This document shows, piece after piece, positions 51,444 to 59,568 of a DNA stretch of 64,000 nt. The stretch lies in assembly GCA_023150875.1 (NCBI GenBank), contig JAKLKC010000018.1, forward strand, positions 1 to 64,000. Reading direction: 5' to 3'. Source of the stretch: Myxococcota bacterium (GTDB lineage: Bacteria; Myxococcota_A; UBA796; UBA9615; JAKLKC01). A program made the position numbers and the translations under genes. The notes beneath the pieces are model-generated. The model worked only from the letters and a program-made list of their open reading frames with translations. It was not told where the DNA came from and ran no database searches. Position 1 is the stretch's first letter, and each line of letters opens with the position of its first letter.

Positions 51444-52367
51444 CTACGGCTCCTCGCCCATCGCCTCCACCAGGGCGGGGGTGACGTCGGTCAGGTCCCG
51501 GAGCCGCGCCGCGATCCGCTGGGATCCCCGCCCCCACAGGTAGGTCTGGGCGGGGTTCAGGGTGTGGCCCCGGCTCGGGGCGTCCTCGATGTTGCCGTGG
51601 TCGCTGGTGAGCAGGACGGTGTCGCGGGAGGGGTCGATGGCGTGGAGCAGCCCCAGCACGAACTCCTCCAGGTCCGCCAGCACCTTCGCGCAGCCCGGGA
51701 GCTGCTCCCGGTGGCCGGCGCGGTCGGTCTGGAAGTACTCGAACATCGCCAGGTCGAGGCCGCGGCCGGCCCGGGCCAGCACCTCGCCCGCCCGGGCCGG
51801 CGTGCGGAGGGGGACGTCGAACCCCCGGTCCCGGAACGCCTGGCCGGTGAGGTCGAAGCTAACGGCGCGGTCGTCCAGCAGCTCCGGCACGCTCAGCACC
51901 GGGTTCCCGGCGGCCCGGTTGGCCCACACGCTGGCGGAGATCAGCCGCACGTACCTGGGATCGGTCCAGAGGTCCTCGGGGAGGGGCTCCGGGGGAGGGC
52001 GGAAGGCGTTGACGAACCGGGTCACCCGGCCCCTCTCCACGAGCTGCCGGTGGATGGAGTCCCGCGCGAGCACCTCCCGGAGCTGCCGGTTGGGCATGGC
52101 CCACAGGTGGAAACCCAGTAGTTTCGCGGCGTTGACGCCCGTGAAGAGGGCCGTCTGCCCCGTCGCGCTCTGGGGCGTCCCCTCCACCCCCAGGGTGGCG
52201 TCCAGGGGCACGTAGGTCCCCCCCAGGGGCACCTCGTCGTCCCGCGCGGGCGTCCCCTCCTCGTCGAACGACGCGAAGAGTCGCCCGGGCGTGTGCAGGC
52301 AAGGGTTCCGCTCCGGATCCCTGCGCCCCGCCCCCAGGCCATCGACGAACACGAAGTAGGTGGTCAT
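51444..52367 (-). CDS. Alkaline-phosphatase-fold metalloenzyme (phosphoglycerate mutase-like)
   Basis: 307 residues from ATG 52367. The core matches the metalloenzyme superfamily of iPGM, phosphopentomutase and related enzymes: the metal Asp in TTYFVFVDGLGAGRRDP, the active-site Ser/Thr region GTPQSATGQTALFTGVNAAK, and the metal pair in FEYFQTDRAGH and LLTSDHGNIEDAPSRGHT. It is shorter than true iPGM (about 510) and lacks its insertion domain, so it is not assigned that enzyme name. The start codon lies inside the first copy of a 61-bp tandem repeat. Confidence 0.85.
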   Translation of the reverse strand: MTTYFVFVDGLGAGRRDPERNPCLHTPGRLFASFDEEGTPARDDEVPLGGTYVPLDATLGVEGTPQSATGQTALFTGVNAAKLLGFHLWAMPNRQLREVLARDSIHRQLVERGRVTRFVNAFRPPPEPLPEDLWTDPRYVRLISASVWANRAAGNPVLSVPELLDDRAVSFDLTGQAFRDRGFDVPLRTPARAGEVLARAGRGLDLAMFEYFQTDRAGHREQLPGCAKVLADLEEFVLGLLHAIDPSRDTVLLTSDHGNIEDAPSRGHTLNPAQTYLWGRGSQRIAARLRDLTDVTPALVEAMGEEP

Positions 52368-52483
52368 AGGGTGTCAGGCACCAACACATTTACATTTCAG
52401 ACCCATTCGCCGCGTCCGTCCAGGTCATAGGGTGTCAGGCACCTACACATTTACATTTCGGACCCGTTCGCCGCGTCCGTCCA
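52362..52483. repeat. Two tandem copies of a 61-bp unit
   Basis: 52,362-52,422 and 52,423-52,483 are identical at 58 of 61 positions. Each contains the near-palindrome GGTGTCAGGCACC, then ACACATTTACATTTC and a TTCGCCGCGTCCGTCC end. Copy 1 includes the start codon of the metalloenzyme gene; copy 2 includes the stop codon and last residues of the histidine kinase. A duplication across that junction has therefore separated the two genes by one extra unit. Confidence 0.95.
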
Positions 52484-53837
52484 GGGTCCGTACCGTGAGG
52501 GCCACCCGCGCGCCCCGTCCGGAGCGGGACTCCTCCACCCGGCAGTCGCCGCCGTGTCGTCTGGCCACTTCCCGCGCCAGGGGCAGCCCCAGTCCGAGTC
52601 CGCCCGGGTGAAGCCGTCGCGCCGCCCCTCCCCGGGCGAACCGGTCGAAGGCCGAGTCGCGCTCCCCCTCGGGGATCCCGGGGCCCTCGTCCTCGACGAC
52701 GAAGGCGACGAGGGGCCCCCGCCTCTCGGTGTCCAGGGACACGCGGCTCCCCGGGGCGTGGAGCGCGGCGTTCCGGAGCAGGTTCCCGAGGGCGGCCACC
52801 ACGAGGGGGCGGTGGACTTCGGCCTCGGCGTCCTCCTGGACCCGCAGCGCGAGGGTGCAGCCCGCGGCCGCCAGCGCCCCCCGCTCCCGAGCCGCCGCCT
52901 CTTCGGCCACCTCGCCGGCCCGCACCCGCTCCCTCCCCAGGGCGGCCTGCCCGGCGTCCACCCGGGCCAGGGCCAGCAGCGCGTCCACGAGGTCCTGTAG
53001 GCGCGCCACCTCCTCGGCGAGGGAGCGGAGCAGGACGGGATACTCCTCCGCCGCCCGGGGGCGCCTCAGGGCGACTTCGATCTCGCCGCGCAGGACGGCG
53101 ATGGGGGTCCTCAGCTCGTGGGCCGCCTCGGAGGTGAACCGGGCCTGGACCTCCATGGCGCGCTCTACCCGCTCCAGGAGGGCGTTCATGGCGTCCAGCA
53201 GCACCCGCACCTCCTCCTCGCCCGTCGCCTCCAGGCGGAAGCCCGCCACCTGACCGACGGCCTGGGAGGCGTCCCGCGCCGCCGCGCGAAGGGGCTCCAG
53301 GGCGCCGCGCATCGCGCAGCGCTGGCCCAACCCCGCCGCGAGGGTGGCGACGGTGGCGATGGCGGTGTAGGCGAGGGCGAAGGGCCCCGCGCTCTCCGCC
53401 GGGTGCACCCGAGGGACCCGGGCGACGACGACGCCGTGGACCTCGTCGGCCTCCCCCTCGGCGTCCTCCCGGGCCCCCCGCCTCGCCGCCGTCTCTTCGC
53501 CCTCGACGGGGAGGAGCAGCACCCGAAGCTCGCCGAGGTCGCGGAAGACCGGGCCCTCGGCCTCCAGTGCCTCGCCGACCCACGGGGCGGGGACGATGCG
53601 GGGATCGTCACCCGGGCGGACGAGGTCCACCGCCACCTCCGGGCGGGAGCCCTCGGCCTCCCACGTCTCCACCCGCGCGTGGGCGCCTCCGTGGGCGGCG
53701 GCGAGGAGCACCTGGTCCAGGGCCCGGACCCGCGCGCCGTGGAGGAGCGTGGCCGTGCCCAGCCCCGCGAGCAGCAGCGTCCCGGCGGTGACGGCGGTAG
53801 CCGCCCGGGCCGCCCGGGACGCGACCGACCCGCTCAT
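52443..53837 (-). CDS. Sensor histidine kinase
   Basis: 464 residues. Two membrane segments (TAVTAGTLLLAGLGTATLLH near residue 16, FALAYTAIATVATLAAGLGQ near 152) flank a periplasmic sensor. The HisKA box is SEAAHELRTPIAVLRGEIEV with the phospho-His; the ATPase domain has the N box LGNLLRNAALHAPG, G1 VVEDEGPGIPEGERDSAFDR and G2 GGLGLGLPLAREVARRHGG. It phosphorylates the response regulator encoded upstream; the genes overlap by 4 nt (ATGA, 53,834-53,837). The last 12 residues (DGRGERVRNVNV) are encoded by repeat copy 2, so the natural end was replaced or extended by the duplication. Confidence 0.95.
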   Translation of the reverse strand: MSGSVASRAARAATAVTAGTLLLAGLGTATLLHGARVRALDQVLLAAAHGGAHARVETWEAEGSRPEVAVDLVRPGDDPRIVPAPWVGEALEAEGPVFRDLGELRVLLLPVEGEETAARRGAREDAEGEADEVHGVVVARVPRVHPAESAGPFALAYTAIATVATLAAGLGQRCAMRGALEPLRAAARDASQAVGQVAGFRLEATGEEEVRVLLDAMNALLERVERAMEVQARFTSEAAHELRTPIAVLRGEIEVALRRPRAAEEYPVLLRSLAEEVARLQDLVDALLALARVDAGQAALGRERVRAGEVAEEAAARERGALAAAGCTLALRVQEDAEAEVHRPLVVAALGNLLRNAALHAPGSRVSLDTERRGPLVAFVVEDEGPGIPEGERDSAFDRFARGGAARRLHPGGLGLGLPLAREVARRHGGDCRVEESRSGRGARVALTVRTLDGRGERVRNVNV

Positions 53838-54514
53838 CGCCCTCGGTCCTCGAGCACGTACCCGACGCCCCGCACGGTGTGCAGGAGGGGCCGCTCCCGC
53901 CCCCGGTCCACCTTGGCCCTGAGGTAGCTGACGTAGACGTCGACGGTGTTCGTGCCGGGGTCGAACCGCATGTCCCAGACGTGTTCGAGGATCCGGGTGC
54001 GGGAGAGCACGCGGCCGGCATTCTCGGCGAGGTAGCGCAGGAGGGCGAACTCCCGGGCGGTGAGGGGGATCTCTTCGCCCCCTCGGGACGCCCGGTGGGC
54101 GGCGACGTCGATCTCCAGGTCGGCGACGACGATCCGGTCCCGTTCGGCGCCGGTGCCGGACCGCCGGGCAATGGCGGCGATCCGCGCCAGCAGCTCGTCG
54201 AAGGAGAAGGGCTTGACCAGGTAGTCGTCGGCTCCGCCCAGCAGGCCCTCGACCCGCTCCTCCACCCGTTCCCGCGCCGTCAGGCAGAGGGCGGGGATGC
54301 GGGAGCCGGCGCGGCGCAGCTCGCGGATCAGGGCCAGCCCGTCCCCGTCGGGGAGCATGCGGTCGACCACCATCAGGTCGGGGTGGGCGAGGGCGAGGGC
54401 GGTGCGAGCCCCCAAGGCGTCCCCCGCCACCTCGACCGAGTGTCCCTCCTCCCTCAGCCCTTTGGCCAGGAATCCCGCGATCTTGGGCTCATCCTCGACG
54501 ACCAGGATCCGCAT
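53834..54514 (-). CDS. OmpR/PhoB-family response regulator
   Basis: 226 residues. The receiver has acidic D8-E9, phospho-acceptor D51 in LMVVDRMLPDGDGLALIREL and K101 in DDYLVKPFSFDELLARIAAI. The C-terminal winged helix (VVADLEIDVAAHRASRGGEE, LTAREFALLRYLAENAGRVL, NTVDVYVSYLRAKVDRGRER) binds DNA. It is the partner of the histidine kinase encoded directly downstream. The regulon is unknown; the membrane protein just upstream on the same strand (54,538-55,269) may be a target or a co-transcribed accessory. Confidence 0.96.
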   Translation of the reverse strand: MRILVVEDEPKIAGFLAKGLREEGHSVEVAGDALGARTALALAHPDLMVVDRMLPDGDGLALIRELRRAGSRIPALCLTARERVEERVEGLLGGADDYLVKPFSFDELLARIAAIARRSGTGAERDRIVVADLEIDVAAHRASRGGEEIPLTAREFALLRYLAENAGRVLSRTRILEHVWDMRFDPGTNTVDVYVSYLRAKVDRGRERPLLHTVRGVGYVLEDRGR

Positions 54515-54537
54515 CCGTCCCTTTGCTCCCGCGCCGG

Positions 54538-55269
54538 TCAGTCGCCCCGGTCGCCCTCGTCCCCCGAGGTCGCAGGCGCCCCGCCATCATGGTCATCGCC
54601 GCGCGGGTTCGCACCCGACTGGCCCTCGAACTCGTCCTTCCGGGGCGATCCGGACTCCTTCCGCTCCTTCCGCCTCTCCTCGCGGTCCTCGCGCTCGTCC
54701 TTTTCCTCGTCCTCGTCGTCTTCCTCGTCCTCGTCCTCGCCCTCGTCCTCCTCCTGGCCCCCGCCCTTGCCTTCGTCGTGGGAAGCCAGCGCGAACCGGC
54801 CCGCCGGACCCTCGCCGGCCGTGGCGCCGCCCAGCTCGGAGTGGCGGATCGCGCCGCCGGAGGCGCCGGTGGCGGCCATGGCGGCGGCGGCGACGAGGGT
54901 GCTGGCGATGGGGACCGCGAACCACGCCGCCGGCGCGGGGCCGCTCCGCCTCCAGGCCAGGGCGAGCAGGCCCAGTCCTGAGAGGGCGGCGAGCCCGGCC
55001 ACGGCGGTGGCGGTGGCGGCCCGCTCCTCGTGGGTCTCGACGGCGGATTCGGAGATGCCGGGGAGGTCCTCGACCCTCTCCTCGGCGGGCTCGCCGGTCA
55101 GGAAGGCGGCCCCGGCCCCGGCGCCGGACAGGGCCAGCACCGTGACCGCGGCGAGCAGGGCGCCCCGGTCGTGCCTGCGCCACAGAGCCAGCAGGAGCAG
55201 GGGGATGGACAGGAACACGCCCACGATGGGCAGGTGGTTGACGATCAGGTGCAGGTGGGTGGCGTCCAT
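54538..55269 (-). CDS. Four-helix membrane protein with highly charged tail
   Basis: 243 residues from ATG 55269 with GAGGAG upstream. Four membrane segments: HLHLIVNHLPIVGVFLSIPL, LLAAVTVLALSGAGAGAAFL, ATAVAGLAALSGLGLLALAW and FAVPIASTLVAAAAMAATGA. It resembles DUF2231-like small membrane proteins (HLPIV-type start), though I am not certain. The C-terminal 75 residues are a Glu/Asp/Lys/Arg-rich tail (EDEGEDEDEEDDEDEEKDER and KDEFEGQSGANPRGDDHDGG), probably disordered and in the cytoplasm. It sits 23 nt upstream of the response regulator on the same strand, so co-transcription with the two-component system is likely. Confidence 0.78.
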   Translation of the reverse strand: MDATHLHLIVNHLPIVGVFLSIPLLLLALWRRHDRGALLAAVTVLALSGAGAGAAFLTGEPAEERVEDLPGISESAVETHEERAATATAVAGLAALSGLGLLALAWRRSGPAPAAWFAVPIASTLVAAAAMAATGASGGAIRHSELGGATAGEGPAGRFALASHDEGKGGGQEEDEGEDEDEEDDEDEEKDEREDREERRKERKESGSPRKDEFEGQSGANPRGDDHDGGAPATSGDEGDRGD

Positions 55270-55423
55270 GATCTCGCTCCTCGGGGTTCGGTCCGGCGCG
55301 TCGGCCGGCACCCTCACATTGAGGCCCCGACGTTGGAGATCCGTGAGAGGAACATGAGAAGATCGTTGGATCGGATCCGGTGTCAGCCATCGACGCACTC
55401 GCATCCCGGAGCGACCATCTCCT

Positions 55424-56410
55424 TCAGCCGGCGTCCTCGTACCCTTCGGGGTGGGCCCGCATCCACTCCCACGCCGACGCGACGATGTCCCGGAGGTCCT
55501 GCCGCTCGGGGCTCCAGCCCAGCTCTCGCCGGATCCGGTCCGAGCGGGCCACCAGCACCGGCGCGTCCCCCGGGCGGCGGGGCCCGACCTTCACGGGGAC
55601 GTGCCGTCCGGTGACCTGGCGGGCGACTTCGATCACCTGGCGGACGGAGTACCCGTCGCCGCCGCATCCCACGTTGTACACCCGGTGGGAGGGGCCCAGG
55701 GCCGGCAGCGCCAGGACGTGGGCCCGGGCCAGGTCGGCGACGTGGACGTAGTCGCGCACGCAGGTCCCGTCCGGGGTCGGGTAGTCGTCGCCGTGGACCG
55801 TCACCTCCGCCCGCCGCCCCGCCGCCGCCTGGAGCACCAGGGGGATCAGGTGGGTCTCGGGGCGGTGGTCCTCGCCGAGGCGCTCGGTCGCTCCGGCGGC
55901 GTTGAAGTAGCGCAGGGACGCGGAGCGGATGCCGTGGGCCCGGCCGTACCACGCCAGGGCGCGCTCGAAGGAGAGCTTGGTCTCCCCGTAGGGGTTTCCG
56001 GGACCGGTGGGGGCGTCCTCGGCGATGGGCGCGCCCGACGGCTGCCCGTAGACCGCCGCCGTCGACGAGAACACCATGCGCCCGATCCCGCACTCCACCA
56101 TCGCGTCCAGCAGGCCGAGGCCGGCGGCGAGGTTGTTCCGGTAGTACTTGCCGGGCGCGGTCACCGACTCGCCCACCTGGATGTAGCCGGCCATGTGGAC
56201 GACCGCTTCGATCCGGTGCTCCCGCAGCGCCGCCCGCACCGCCCCGGCGTCCCGGAGGTCCGCCACGACCAGGGGCACGCCGGCGGTCAAGGCGCCGCGA
56301 TGCCCCGTCTCCAGGCTGTCCAGCACCACCGGCCCGTGCCCCGCCCGGGCGAGCTCGGCGGTGACGACGCTGCCGATGTACCCTGCGCCTCCGGTGACCA
56401 GGACTCTCAC
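55424..56410 (-). CDS. galE: UDP-glucose 4-epimerase
   Basis: 328 residues from GTG 56410 with GGAGG upstream. NAD-binding short-chain dehydrogenase fold: MRVLVTGGAGYIGSVVTAEL, catalytic Ser/Thr in FSSTAAVYGQPSGAPIAEDA and Y141-x3-K145 in GNPYGETKLSFERAL, then RYFNAAGATERLGEDHRPET and DGTCVRDYVHVADLARAHVL. It interconverts UDP-glucose and UDP-galactose for polysaccharide or lipopolysaccharide synthesis. It may serve the cell-envelope glycan genes elsewhere in the window, but is not in an operon with them. Length matches the family (about 330). Confidence 0.95.
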   Translation of the reverse strand: MRVLVTGGAGYIGSVVTAELARAGHGPVVLDSLETGHRGALTAGVPLVVADLRDAGAVRAALREHRIEAVVHMAGYIQVGESVTAPGKYYRNNLAAGLGLLDAMVECGIGRMVFSSTAAVYGQPSGAPIAEDAPTGPGNPYGETKLSFERALAWYGRAHGIRSASLRYFNAAGATERLGEDHRPETHLIPLVLQAAAGRRAEVTVHGDDYPTPDGTCVRDYVHVADLARAHVLALPALGPSHRVYNVGCGGDGYSVRQVIEVARQVTGRHVPVKVGPRRPGDAPVLVARSDRIRRELGWSPERQDLRDIVASAWEWMRAHPEGYEDAG

Positions 56411-56551
56411 GGGCCGATCCTCCTCGCCAAGCAGCCTGGCCCGCCCCCGAGGCCGCCGCGGGCCGTCCCCGACGTTCTACCCCTTCCCGGGCCCGACGGC
56501 GCGGGATCGGGGCGGCCGGGGGCGCGGGGAGCCCCGTCGGCGCGGCCTGGA

Positions 56552-57343
56552 TCAGGTCCCTTCGGGGGGGGCCTCGTCCACGATCCCCCGGAGCACGTCG
56601 GGGTGGTTGGTGCCGATCCCGTCCACGCCCAGGGAGATCAGGCGGCGCAGGACGTGGGGATCCGAGGAGACCCAGGGGGCGACCGCCAGGCCGGCGGCGT
56701 GGGCGGAGCGGACGTCCTCCTCGCGGACGAAGGCCCAGTGGGGGAGCAGCGCGTCCGCGCCCGCCGCCCGGGCCAGGGCCACCGGGTCCACCGGGCGCCC
56801 GGCGTAGAGCACCCCCGTCGCCACCCGGTCGTCCAGGGCCTTCACCCGCTGCACGGCGACGTGGTCGAAGGAGATCACCAGGGCCCGCTCGGTCATGCCG
56901 TGGCGGGACAGGGCCTCCACCACCGCCGCCCCGATCCCCGGGTAGACCACCGGCCCGCTCTTGATCTCCACGTCCAACAGGACCCCCTGGGACGCCGCCC
57001 AGTCCAGGACCTCCTCGAAGGTGGGGATCCGCTCGCCTGCGTAGGCGTCCCCGAACCACGAGCCGGCGTCCAGGGCCCTGAGCTCGGGCAGGGTGCGCTC
57101 CCCCACCAGGCCGGCGCCGTCGGTGGTGCGCTCCAAGGTCTCGTCGTGGATCGCCACCAGCACCCCGTCCCGGGACAGGTGCACGTCCAGCTCCACCAGG
57201 TCGGCGCCCAGCTCCACCGCGTGGCGGAACGAGGCCATGGTGTTCTCGGGGCGATACCCCATCGCTCCGCGGTGGCCCACCACCAGGGGCCGGCCCGCCG
57301 CCTGCCGGATCCGGAGTCCCAGGGGCACGGTCTCGGGTCGCAT
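56552..57343 (-). CDS. Glycerophosphodiester phosphodiesterase
   Basis: 263 residues from ATG 57343 (GGAG 8 nt before). TIM-barrel [24 protein letters not shown] (catalytic His and metal Glu), [37 protein letters not shown] and [17 protein letters not shown]. It hydrolyses glycerophosphodiesters from phospholipids to sn-glycerol-3-phosphate and an alcohol. There is no signal peptide, so it is cytoplasmic, unlike GlpQ. It is divergent from thiD. Confidence 0.96.
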   Translation of the reverse strand: MRPETVPLGLRIRQAAGRPLVVGHRGAMGYRPENTMASFRHAVELGADLVELDVHLSRDGVLVAIHDETLERTTDGAGLVGERTLPELRALDAGSWFGDAYAGERIPTFEEVLDWAASQGVLLDVEIKSGPVVYPGIGAAVVEALSRHGMTERALVISFDHVAVQRVKALDDRVATGVLYAGRPVDPVALARAAGADALLPHWAFVREEDVRSAHAAGLAVAPWVSSDPHVLRRLISLGVDGIGTNHPDVLRGIVDEAPPEGT

Positions 57344-57545
57344 GGTCTCGCTCCAGGGCCGGGGCGCCCGGCCCACGGCCGGTGCCGCCGACCGAGAAGA
57401 GGATCGGTCCCGCCTCCGGCGCGGGTCAAGCCCGGGGGCGCCTCGGCGGCGGCGCCCTCCGCCCTTCCGCCCCGCCCCCCGCGGGGGCATCATCCCGGTC
57501 CGGGACGGGTCGCGGGGGGGCGGGCCCGTCCCCCTCGGGAGCGCC

Positions 57546-58337
57546 GTGATCCCCGTAGTGCTCACCATCGCCGGCTCCGACTCCGGGGGCGGCGCCGGAA
57601 TCCAGGCCGATCTCAAGACCTTCCACGCCTTCGGCTGCTTCGGGACGACCGCCATCACCGCCGTCACCGCCCAGGACACCCGGGGGGTGAGGGGGGTCCA
57701 CCGGGTGCCCGTCGAGACCGTCGTGGCGCAGGTCCGGGCCGTCGCGGAGGACCTGCGCCCCTCCGCCTGCAAGTCCGGGATGCTGGGCACCGGGGAGGCG
57801 GTCCGGGCCGTCGCCGCCGCCCTGGACCGGCACCGGCTGCCCCGCTACGTGCTGGACCCGGTGATGGTGGCCACCAGCGGCGACCGGCTGCTGGACCGGG
57901 AGGGGGAGAGGGCGGTGCTGGACGAGCTGGTGCCCCGGGCCGCCGTGGTCACCCCCAACCTCGACGAGGCGTCGTTGCTGGTGGGCTTCCCGGTGCGGGA
58001 CGTCGAGTCCATGGCCCGGGCCGCCGAGGCGCTGGTGTCCCGGGGGGCGAGGGCGGCCCTGGTGAAGGGGGGGCACCTGGAGTCCGACGCGCTGGTGGAC
58101 CTGCTCTGGGACGGCGCGGAGTGGAGGGAGTGGCGCCGGCCCCGCCTCGCCACCCGCAACACCCACGGGACGGGCTGCACCCTCTCCGCCGCCATCGCCG
58201 CCGGCCTCGCCCGGGGCCACGACCTCCCCCGGGCGGTGGGGGACGCCCTGGACTACGTCCGCCGCGCCATCGAGGCCGCGCCGGGCCTGGGCTCGGGCCA
58301 CGGCCCCCTCAACCACATGGTCACAGGGGGGGCGTGA
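57546..58337 (+). CDS. thiD: Hydroxymethylpyrimidine/phosphomethylpyrimidine kinase
   Basis: 263 residues; GTG 57546 is the only start near the family N-terminus ([20 protein letters not shown]). ThiD phosphorylates HMP twice for thiamine pyrophosphate synthesis. The ribokinase fold shows [61 protein letters not shown] and the anion hole [18 protein letters not shown] with the catalytic Asp position replaced in context HGTGCT as usual. No TPP riboswitch is seen in the 202-bp leader. It converges with the GTPase gene. Confidence 0.95.
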   Translation: MIPVVLTIAGSDSGGGAGIQADLKTFHAFGCFGTTAITAVTAQDTRGVRGVHRVPVETVVAQVRAVAEDLRPSACKSGMLGTGEAVRAVAAALDRHRLPRYVLDPVMVATSGDRLLDREGERAVLDELVPRAAVVTPNLDEASLLVGFPVRDVESMARAAEALVSRGARAALVKGGHLESDALVDLLWDGAEWREWRRPRLATRNTHGTGCTLSAAIAAGLARGHDLPRAVGDALDYVRRAIEAAPGLGSGHGPLNHMVTGGA

Positions 58338-58357
58338 GGCGCGCCGCGCCGCCGCGC

Positions 58358-59452
58358 TCAGGCCCGCGCCATCGCGCGTTCCCGGCGGAAGTGGTCGACC
58401 ACCTGCTCGGGGGAGGGCGGGGGGCCCTCGCGGTGGAGGTGGGTCAGGGTGGCGACGTAGGCCTCGCCGAAGGCGGAGGTGAGGGTGGCGGCGGTGAGGG
58501 CGGAGATCCCCGAGGCGGCGACCTGGGCGCCGGGGAGGAGCTTGAGCAGGCCCGTGGCCACCGCGCGGCCCGTCAGGGTGGCGCCGGTGCCGGTGACGGC
58601 GCTGGCCACCAGGGTCCGGAGGAAGGCCTCGGAGAGGGGCAGGCCGAAGACGGCGGTGATCCCCGCCAGCATCGCCACCTGCACGGGCACCAGCAGGGCG
58701 GCGTCGGAGAAGGGGATGGGGGTGGCGCCGATGGCGCCGGCGGCCGTCGCCGCCGAAGCGACGACGGCCCGGGCTCGCTTGCGCTTCGCCTCGACGTCAA
58801 CCTTCTGTGCGGCCACGAAGGCGTTGCGTTGCCCCTCGGGCACCACCTCCATCGTCGCCTCCACCAGGGGCACCAGCCCCATGGGGGGCATGGCGTGGCC
58901 GTCGTCGTACTCCTCGGGGATCGCCCGCACCCGCACCACCCCCCGGGCCTCCGGGGCCAGGCGCTGGGCCTCCGCCCGGAAACCCTGGTCGGAGCGGGCC
59001 TTGGTCACCACCACCAGCACCGGCATGTAGCGCGACAGCGTCCGGACCAGGTCGCTCTCCGCCTGCTCCACCCGCCGGGAGTCCTCGGCGACGCAGACCC
59101 AGGCGACGTGGACGTGGCGCTGGGGGTCCCGGTCCCCGGCCCGCTCCCGCACGAAGTCCTCCAGGGCCGCGAGGGTGCTCCGGAACTCCGCCAGCTCCAG
59201 GCCCCGGGTGTCGAAGATCGACACCGGGACCCCCTCCTTGACGATCTCCCGGGTGCCCGGGGTCACCGGGCGCCCCTGCCCCGTGTGGGCCAGGTCCCCT
59301 TGGAAGATGGCGTTGACCAGGGTGCTCTTGCCCACCCCGGTGCGGCCCGCCACCAGCACGTTCACCCGGCCCCGCCGCTGCAGGGCCTGTTCCATGGCGG
59401 ACAGGACGTCCACCACCTCCGGGGCGGCGCTCCGGCCGGATCGGGTCTTCAC
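58358..59452 (-). CDS. Era-like GTPase with DUF697-type membrane domain
   Basis: 364 residues from GTG 59452, with GGAGG 6 nt upstream. G1 is VLVAGRTGVGKSTLVNAIFQ, the switch is GQGRPVTPGTREIVKEG, G3 is VSIFDTRGLELAEF and G4 is VLVVVTKARSDQGF (TKxD variant). The C-terminal half is hydrophobic and glycine-rich (ATAAGAIGATPIPFSDAALL, VPVQVAMLAGITAVFGLPLS, LVASAVTGTGATLTGRAVAT), like DUF697/YcjF-type dynamin-like GTPases with membrane insertion. The end carries a conserved EQVVDHFRRERAMARA tail. It follows the CHAT gene with a 116-nt gap and may be part of that module. Confidence 0.88.
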   Translation of the reverse strand: MKTRSGRSAAPEVVDVLSAMEQALQRRGRVNVLVAGRTGVGKSTLVNAIFQGDLAHTGQGRPVTPGTREIVKEGVPVSIFDTRGLELAEFRSTLAALEDFVRERAGDRDPQRHVHVAWVCVAEDSRRVEQAESDLVRTLSRYMPVLVVVTKARSDQGFRAEAQRLAPEARGVVRVRAIPEEYDDGHAMPPMGLVPLVEATMEVVPEGQRNAFVAAQKVDVEAKRKRARAVVASAATAAGAIGATPIPFSDAALLVPVQVAMLAGITAVFGLPLSEAFLRTLVASAVTGTGATLTGRAVATGLLKLLPGAQVAASGISALTAATLTSAFGEAYVATLTHLHREGPPPSPEQVVDHFRRERAMARA

Positions 59453-59549
59453 GGGGGGTCCTCCCTCGGCGCCCGGCGGCGCCTCTCGCGAGCGGACGGG
59501 CCCGGCCACGGTCCGCGGCGGCGCGGCCCCTGGCGGGGCGAAGGGGCGC

Positions 59550-59555
59550 AGTGTA
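59550..59555 (-). promoter_or_regulatory. -10 TACACT before the GTPase gene
   Basis: Minus-strand TACACT followed by GCGC, 97 nt before GTG 59452, within the 116-nt gap after the CHAT stop. It suggests a separate start for the GTPase, which weakens the idea of one operon. The -35 is poor. Confidence 0.35.
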
Positions 59556-59568
59556 GCGGATTCCGCAA

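Noticed and set aside
52362-52483. Complete IS200 or REP-transposase element
   Set aside because: No transposase gene or remnant is near; only the palindromic word is suggestive.
57344-57545. TPP riboswitch before thiD
   Set aside because: No CUGAGA or other thi-box words are visible in the leader.
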